NCBI GenBank assembly: GCA_002307095.1
Contig: DBTO01000236.1
Coordinates: 1 to 8,843, forward strand
Direction: 5' to 3'
Length of the DNA stretch: 8,843 nucleotides
Source: Sulfurospirillum sp. UBA1314
Lineage (GTDB): Bacteria; Campylobacterota; Campylobacteria; Campylobacterales; Sulfurospirillaceae
Shown: positions 5,015-8,843 of the stretch, piece after piece
Position numbering within the stretch: the stretch's first letter is position 1
Layout of the letters: each line of letters begins with the position of its first letter
The notes under the pieces: model-generated
Databases searched by the model: none
What the model was told of the DNA's origin: nothing
What the model saw: the letters and a program-made list of their open reading frames with translations, nothing else
Made by a program: the position numbers and the translations under genes

Positions 5015-6625
5015 GTGGATAATATATTAGCGATCATTTTGAGTGCAACGGCTTTAGCAACCCTCTTTAACATTTTGTTGAAGCGCTTTAATATACCAAC
5101 GATTATTGGCTATATTATTACAGGATTTGCTATTGCTTACATGTACAATCTAGGTCGCAATAACGAGTCTCTGACACATATCGCTGAGTTTGGTGTCGTT
5201 TTTTTGATGTTTACGATTGGACTTGAGTTCTCGATCAGGCATCTCTTAAGTATGAAAAAAGATGTTTTCTTTTATGGGTTGCTCCAAGTTGCTTTTGTTG
5301 GAGGTGCTATTGCTTTAGTGGCTGAGCACTTCTTTGGACTGGAGCGAAAAAGTGCGATTATCATCGGGTATGCACTTGCTCTGTCTTCCACCGCTATTGT
5401 GCTTAAAATTCTCAATGACAGTGGAACGATTCACACGATTTACGGGCGTAAAGCACTGGGAATTTTACTGTTTCAAGATATTGCAGTCATCCCCATTTTA
5501 TTGATGCTCAACATTTTTTCCAACCAAAACAGTTCACTTACCGACCTTCTTTTACAGACACTCTACAGTGCAATTTTGATTTTAGGGCTTATGTTTATCA
5601 TCGGAAGATACCTTCTCGATCGCTTTTTATCGCTGGTTGTCTGGGCGGATACCCAAGAAATTTTCATCGCTTCGGTATTGTTGCTCGTTGTTGGTGCCTC
5701 ATTTTTAGCTCATTCTTTAGGCTTTTCTTACTCGTTGGGTGCTTTTTTGGCAGGGATGATGATGTCTGAAACGCAGTATAAACACCAAATTGAAGCCGAC
5801 TTGGTTCCTTTTCGAGATCTCTTACTCGGACTCTTTTTTATCACCGTTGGTATGCAGATTGATCTTAGTTTAATTGCCCAAAATTACGGCACGATTTTAC
5901 TTTTTTTAGCCATTATGGTTTCGTTTAAAACATTGGTCGTTTTTGGCATTTTATTTTTTGCTGTGGGTGGAAGGGTTGCCCTTAAAACGGGTTTGGCGTT
6001 GTGTCAGGCGGGTGAATTTTCATTGGCGATTTTAGCGCTTGCAAGTTCATCGCATCTTGTCAGCACCAAAACCTCTCAAATTTTGATTGTCACGGTTGTG
6101 TTATCGATGATCATGACGCCGTTTATTTTGAAAAATATGAAAAAAATCGTCGATGCCATCACTAAAGAGCCCAATAATGGTGACTTTATGATTCACTCTT
6201 CAGGAATTAAAGATCATATTATTGTATGTGGATACGGAAAATTGGGGCAAGAGATTGTGTATCGTTTGAAAAAAATGAATGTGAATTATCTTGTTTTGGA
6301 GCATGATATTACATTGGTCAAGTTAGGGCAAAGCAGGGGAGAACCAGTATATTTTGGTAATGCAGCGGAAAAAAGCATATTGATTAACGCCTTTGTCGAA
6401 GCGTGTAAGGCGGTTATCGTTGCTATTAATAACGAGAAAAAATTGATTTTGCTCTGCGAGGTACTAAAATCCTTTGATGCACCGATTAAAATTGTCGCCA
6501 AAGCCAGCGACTACGATGAAAAGAAACTGCTTAAAGCACTGCAAGTCAAACATATCGTCAATGAAGGACGAGAAGCCGCCAAAGCGCTTTTACATGTAGC
6601 TCTCGAAGAGAATCCTACTGAGTGA
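5015..6625 (+). CDS. kefB: Kef-type K+/H+ antiporter (CPA2) with NAD-binding RCK domain
   Basis: This 536-residue protein is predicted to exchange monovalent cations (K+ or Na+) for protons across the inner membrane. The first 375 or so residues form about 12 hydrophobic segments of the CPA2 fold, with the conserved Q154-D155 pair in LLFQDIAVIP and the LGAFLAGMMMSE segment (241-252). A cytoplasmic RCK/TrkA-N domain (about 400-520) has a Rossmann loop GYGKLG (406-411) and an acidic E429 at the end of the second strand for NAD(H) ribose. The start is GTG, 2 nt after the hspR stop, with GGGGA 6 nt upstream inside hspR. The name kefB follows the Campylobacter annotation. Glutathione gating as in E. 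coli KefB/KefC is not demonstrable, and the C-terminus is shorter. It overlaps hemW convergently by 11 nt. Confidence 0.88.
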   Translation: MDNILAIILSATALATLFNILLKRFNIPTIIGYIITGFAIAYMYNLGRNNESLTHIAEFGVVFLMFTIGLEFSIRHLLSMKKDVFFYGLLQVAFVGGAIALVAEHFFGLERKSAIIIGYALALSSTAIVLKILNDSGTIHTIYGRKALGILLFQDIAVIPILLMLNIFSNQNSSLTDLLLQTLYSAILILGLMFIIGRYLLDRFLSLVVWADTQEIFIASVLLLVVGASFLAHSLGFSYSLGAFLAGMMMSETQYKHQIEADLVPFRDLLLGLFFITVGMQIDLSLIAQNYGTILLFLAIMVSFKTLVVFGILFFAVGGRVALKTGLALCQAGEFSLAILALASSSHLVSTKTSQILIVTVVLSMIMTPFILKNMKKIVDAITKEPNNGDFMIHSSGIKDHIIVCGYGKLGQEIVYRLKKMNVNYLVLEHDITLVKLGQSRGEPVYFGNAAEKSILINAFVEACKAVIVAINNEKKLILLCEVLKSFDAPIKIVAKASDYDEKKLLKALQVKHIVNEGREAAKALLHVALEENPTE

Positions 6626-7670
6626 TAAAAAGCGCTATTTCATCGCTTAAAAAGTAGTCGGTGTTAAAGACGCGATGATCTTTACATGTAAGCTTATTTT
6701 CTTCCAATAAAATATTAACTTGCATCATCTCTTTCGGACTAAAACAAGCTATTGCGATACCAATGACACTTCTCAATCCTAGGAAGATCTTTTCGACATG
6801 TAAATCGTCACTGCTCAGTTTTTCAATCTCTTGAAAAAGAGGATTTTGCACATACGCTTCGATCTCTTTTGAGGGATAAAAACGCCTATTTTTTAAAAAT
6901 CCCACAGCGCCTGCTCCAATGCCTAAATAGTCTTGATGCTCCCAGTAGCCTTTGTTATGCACGCTTTGGTAGGTTCCAAAATTGGAGATTTCATAGGGTG
7001 GATATCCCGCTTCTATAATGGCATTTACAAACGTTTTTGCAAGCTCTTCCGAGCCATTGGCAACATCCTTTCGTGTGTAAAAAGGGGTATCTTCTTCGAG
7101 TGTAAGTGCGTAGGCACTGAGATGATTGATCGGTAACGAAGTGGCGATATTAAGGTCTTCTTGCAGTAGGCTTAGGGTATCGAGCGCGGTACCATAAATG
7201 AGATCAAGGGAGATGTTTTCAATGCCCAGTTTTGCTGCCAAAGCGATAGCGTCTAGCGCCTGTTTTGGCGTGTGATTGCGTCCTAGAAAAGCCAGTTTTT
7301 GCGCATTAAAACTTTGCACCCCAAAGCTCAGACGATTGACACCTAAGTCTTTCATCCCTTCTATCCACTCTTTGGTTGCCGATTGAGGATTGGCTTCCGA
7401 TGTTATTTCGGCATTATCCTTCAAATAGGGTTGAATGATCTCAAAAAAAGGCGCATACAACGATGAAGAGATGGTTGAAGGCGTGCCTCCACCAATAAAT
7501 AAAGAGCGAATGCTGCGCTTATCAGGGTTGAATTTTGCCAGTTCATACTGAAGCTGTTTGGTTATCTGTTGCATGTAATTTTGCTTGAGAGTACCCTTGT
7601 TCTCGTAGGAGTTAAAGGCACAATAATGGCATTTACTATCGCAAAATGGGATATGGAGGTAAGCTAACAC
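6615..7670 (-). CDS. hemW: HemW-type radical-SAM protein (haem chaperone, HemN-like)
   Basis: This 351-residue radical S-adenosylmethionine protein belongs to the HemN/HemW family. The cluster motif is C10-x3-C14-x2-C17 within HIPFCDSKCHYCAFNS. The residue two after the third cysteine is F, not the fourth cysteine of true coproporphyrinogen dehydrogenase HemN, and the protein is about 100 residues shorter. Both points favour HemW, a haem-inserting chaperone, over the biosynthetic enzyme. GGGTPS (60-65), a SEANP segment (about 91-95) and SFGVQSF (115-121) are the usual SAM-domain motifs. DYLGIGAGA marks the start of the C-terminal HemN-like domain. I chose the GTG at 7670 because AAGGA lies 5 nt before it and the protein then begins VLAYLHIPFC as in relatives. 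The longer TTG start (7691) has no ribosome site. It is divergent from nudH. Confidence 0.88.
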   Translation of the reverse strand: MLAYLHIPFCDSKCHYCAFNSYENKGTLKQNYMQQITKQLQYELAKFNPDKRSIRSLFIGGGTPSTISSSLYAPFFEIIQPYLKDNAEITSEANPQSATKEWIEGMKDLGVNRLSFGVQSFNAQKLAFLGRNHTPKQALDAIALAAKLGIENISLDLIYGTALDTLSLLQEDLNIATSLPINHLSAYALTLEEDTPFYTRKDVANGSEELAKTFVNAIIEAGYPPYEISNFGTYQSVHNKGYWEHQDYLGIGAGAVGFLKNRRFYPSKEIEAYVQNPLFQEIEKLSSDDLHVEKIFLGLRSVIGIAIACFSPKEMMQVNILLEENKLTCKDHRVFNTDYFLSDEIALFITQ

Positions 7671-7675
7671 GAAAT

Positions 7676-7680
7676 TCCTT
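7676..7680 (-). promoter_or_regulatory. Ribosome binding site deciding the hemW start
   Basis: AAGGA on the minus strand lies 5 nt upstream of the GTG at 7668-7670. The alternative TTG at 7689-7691 lies upstream of this site and has no purine-rich sequence of its own. This supports the 351-residue product. Confidence 0.65.
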
Positions 7681-7699
7681 GTATCAAGCAAGTTTAATG

Positions 7700-7718
7700 A
7701 CTATTTTGATACTATTTT
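7700..7718. repeat. 11-bp-phased direct repeat ACTATTTT between hemW and nudH
   Basis: ACTATTTT occurs at 7700-7707 and again at 7711-7718, one helical turn apart, in the middle of the 76-bp divergent spacer. It could be an operator for either gene or part of the AT-rich promoter DNA (both copies contain TATTTT, a weak -10). No convincing -35/-10 pair stands out for nudH or hemW here. Confidence 0.3.
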
Positions 7719-7746
7719 AACAAAAATATAGAGGTAATGCGCAATT

Positions 7747-8217
7747 ATGGAATCACCAAAACGATACAGACCGAATGTTGCTGCTGTAATTGTCTCTGCA
7801 AAATACCCTTTTCAATGCCAACTTTTTATTGCCAGTCGTAGTGATATTGAAGGTGCTTGGCAGTTTCCGCAAGGTGGAATTGATGCGGGAGAAACACCTC
7901 ATGAAGCCCTTTACCGTGAGCTTGAAGAAGAAATTGGCACACGAGATGTGGAAATTATTACGGAGTATCCTGAGTGGTTACAGTATGATTTCCCTCAAAA
8001 AATTGCTCAAAAAATGTACCCTTTTGATGGGCAGAGCCAAAAATATTTTTTAGTAAGACTCAAAAAAGATGCGAAGATTAACCTTGCAACCAAAGAACCA
8101 GAGTTTTGCGACTTTAAATTTGTCAGTTTAGAAGAGGTGTTTGATTTTATTACCTATTTCAAGCGTCCCGTATATAAACAGGTGTTAGAATATTTCAAGA
8201 AAGAAGGGTATCTTTAA
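7747..8217 (+). CDS. nudH: Nudix hydrolase NudH/RppH
   Basis: This is a 156-residue Nudix enzyme of the RppH/NudH (Ap4A and RNA 5'-pyrophosphate) group. It removes pyrophosphate from mRNA 5' ends and/or cleaves dinucleoside polyphosphates. The Nudix box spans residues 43-65, with G43, E49, R57-E58, E61-E62 and G64 in place (GGIDAGETPHEALYRELEEE). It is preceded by WQFPQGG, the substrate-pocket motif shared by RppH proteins, and the N-terminus has the family's YRPNV. The ATG has a GAGG (7731-7734) at a rather long 12-nt spacing, but the YRPNV position supports this start. lysC begins 1 nt after its stop, so the two are co-transcribed. The nudH-lysC order is also known in Campylobacter. RppH-like decapping versus Ap4A hydrolysis cannot be separated from sequence alone. 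Confidence 0.93.
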   Translation: MESPKRYRPNVAAVIVSAKYPFQCQLFIASRSDIEGAWQFPQGGIDAGETPHEALYRELEEEIGTRDVEIITEYPEWLQYDFPQKIAQKMYPFDGQSQKYFLVRLKKDAKINLATKEPEFCDFKFVSLEEVFDFITYFKRPVYKQVLEYFKKEGYL

Positions 8218-8218
8218 G

Positions 8219-8843
8219 ATGTTGATCGTTCAAAAATACGGAGGAACGAGTGTCGGCAATGTTGAGCGCATAGAAGCCGTTGCCAAACGCGTTATTGAGA
8301 GTAAACAAGAAGGGCATGATCTTGTTGTGGTTGTTTCAGCGATGAGTGGCGAAACCAATAAGCTTTTAGACTATGCAAGTCATTTTAGTAAAACGCCCAA
8401 TAACCGTGAAGTAGATATGCTCTTAAGTTCAGGTGAACGCGTAACGAGTGCGTTGCTTGCGATTGCCCTTGAAGCAGAGGGTTATACGGCTGTTTCGATG
8501 AGCGGACGTCGCGCTGGCATTGTGACCGATACATTACATACCAAAGCTCGAATCGAATACATTGATACCACCACGATGAAAAAAGAGCTTAAAGAGGGCA
8601 AGATCATCGTCGTTGCAGGCTTTCAAGGTGTAACTGAAAATGGTGAAGTCTCTACTTTGGGGCGTGGTGGTAGCGATCTTTCTGCGGTTGCGATTGCAGG
8701 AGCGTTAGAAGCGGATCTTTGTGAGATTTACACCGATGTGGATGGTGTCTATACGACCGATCCCCGCATTGAACCTAAAGCGAAAAAACTCGATAAAATT
8801 AGTTACGATGAGATGTTGGAGCTTGCAAGTTTGGGGGCGAAAG
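8219..8843 (+). CDS. lysC: Aspartate kinase LysC, N-terminal 208 codons (cut by window edge)
   Basis: This enzyme phosphorylates aspartate, the first step towards lysine, threonine, methionine and diaminopimelate for the cell wall. The visible part is the amino-acid kinase fold. It has the N-terminal KYGGTSVG (residues 6-13), VVVVSAMSGETN (about 36-47), the SSGERV loop, GRGGSDLSAVA and TDVDGVYTTDPR. Together these are diagnostic for aspartokinases. The frame is open to the right edge, so the regulatory ACT domains that normally mediate lysine/threonine feedback are not visible. The ATG starts 1 nt after the nudH TAA, with AAGAAGGG (8201-8208) inside nudH as the likely ribosome site. I see no promoter in the short space, so expression should depend on nudH. 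Confidence 0.94.
   Translation, partial: MLIVQKYGGTSVGNVERIEAVAKRVIESKQEGHDLVVVVSAMSGETNKLLDYASHFSKTPNNREVDMLLSSGERVTSALLAIALEAEGYTAVSMSGRRAGIVTDTLHTKARIEYIDTTTMKKELKEGKIIVVAGFQGVTENGEVSTLGRGGSDLSAVAIAGALEADLCEIYTDVDGVYTTDPRIEPKAKKLDKISYDEMLELASLGAK

Noticed and set aside
6625..6650. Small hairpin AAGCG/CGCTT followed by T residues on the minus strand near the hemW 3' end
   Set aside because: It falls within the last hemW codons, before the stop, so termination there would truncate the message. The 5-bp stem with a 9-nt loop is weak. It also has no T run for the convergent kef transcript.
7678..7688. CTTG-TAT-CAAG inverted repeat upstream of hemW as a possible HAIR/HspR site
   Set aside because: The arms are only 4 bp and the 3-bp spacer does not match the HAIR spacing of 7. 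It overlaps the hemW ribosome site by chance.
7737..7841. Out-of-frame ATG upstream of nudH giving a cysteine-rich short peptide
   Set aside because: GAGG is only 2 nt away, which is too close. The frame overlaps the Nudix N-terminus, and the cysteines come from GTTGCTGCTG-type codons read out of frame.

Overview
The window looks like chromosome of a free-living member of the Campylobacterota (epsilonproteobacteria). Sulfurospirillum or a close relative is my best guess. I base this on moderately low GC content, tightly packed genes, and a gene order that, from memory, matches the Campylobacter jejuni blocks cprS-cprR-htrA / cbpA-hspR-kefB and hemN-like/nudH/lysC. No database search was possible, so the genus is inference.

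Layout. Minus strand, 3560 down to 1: htrA (periplasmic protease), then a 61-bp gap with a strong hairpin and a promoter, then an OmpR-type response regulator (cprR-like) overlapping a histidine kinase (cprS-like) by 4 nt, then the first 42 codons of an unidentified gene cut by the window edge. Plus strand, 3732 to 6625: cbpA (J-domain co-chaperone), hspR (MerR-type heat-shock repressor) and a Kef-type K+/H+ antiporter, spaced 18 and 2 nt apart, so almost certainly one operon. The htrA and cbpA operons diverge from a 171-bp regulatory region. The antiporter converges on hemW (minus strand), overlapping by 11 nt at the 3' ends. hemW diverges from nudH/rppH, which is followed after 1 nt by lysC, cut by the right edge.

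How the genes fit together. The left two thirds form a stress-response island. One arm handles envelope protein damage (HtrA plus a two-component system) and the other handles cytosolic heat shock (CbpA, HspR) with ion homeostasis (Kef). The shared intergenic region 3561-3731 appears to carry separate operators for the two arms. One is a set of about 11-bp-phased direct repeats next to the htrA -10, typical in layout of an OmpR/PhoB-family regulator. The other is a HAIR-like inverted repeat over the -35 of cbpA, as expected for HspR. The right third is housekeeping: haem delivery, RNA 5'-end/dinucleotide hydrolysis and aspartate-family amino-acid synthesis.

I see no mobile element, tRNA, rRNA or CRISPR, and no gene-free stretch longer than 171 bp. 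The least expected signal is a palindromic word, TACATGTA within ACATGTAA, that recurs far more often than base composition predicts and lies in all three codon phases of unrelated genes. I do not see a wholly new multi-gene system.
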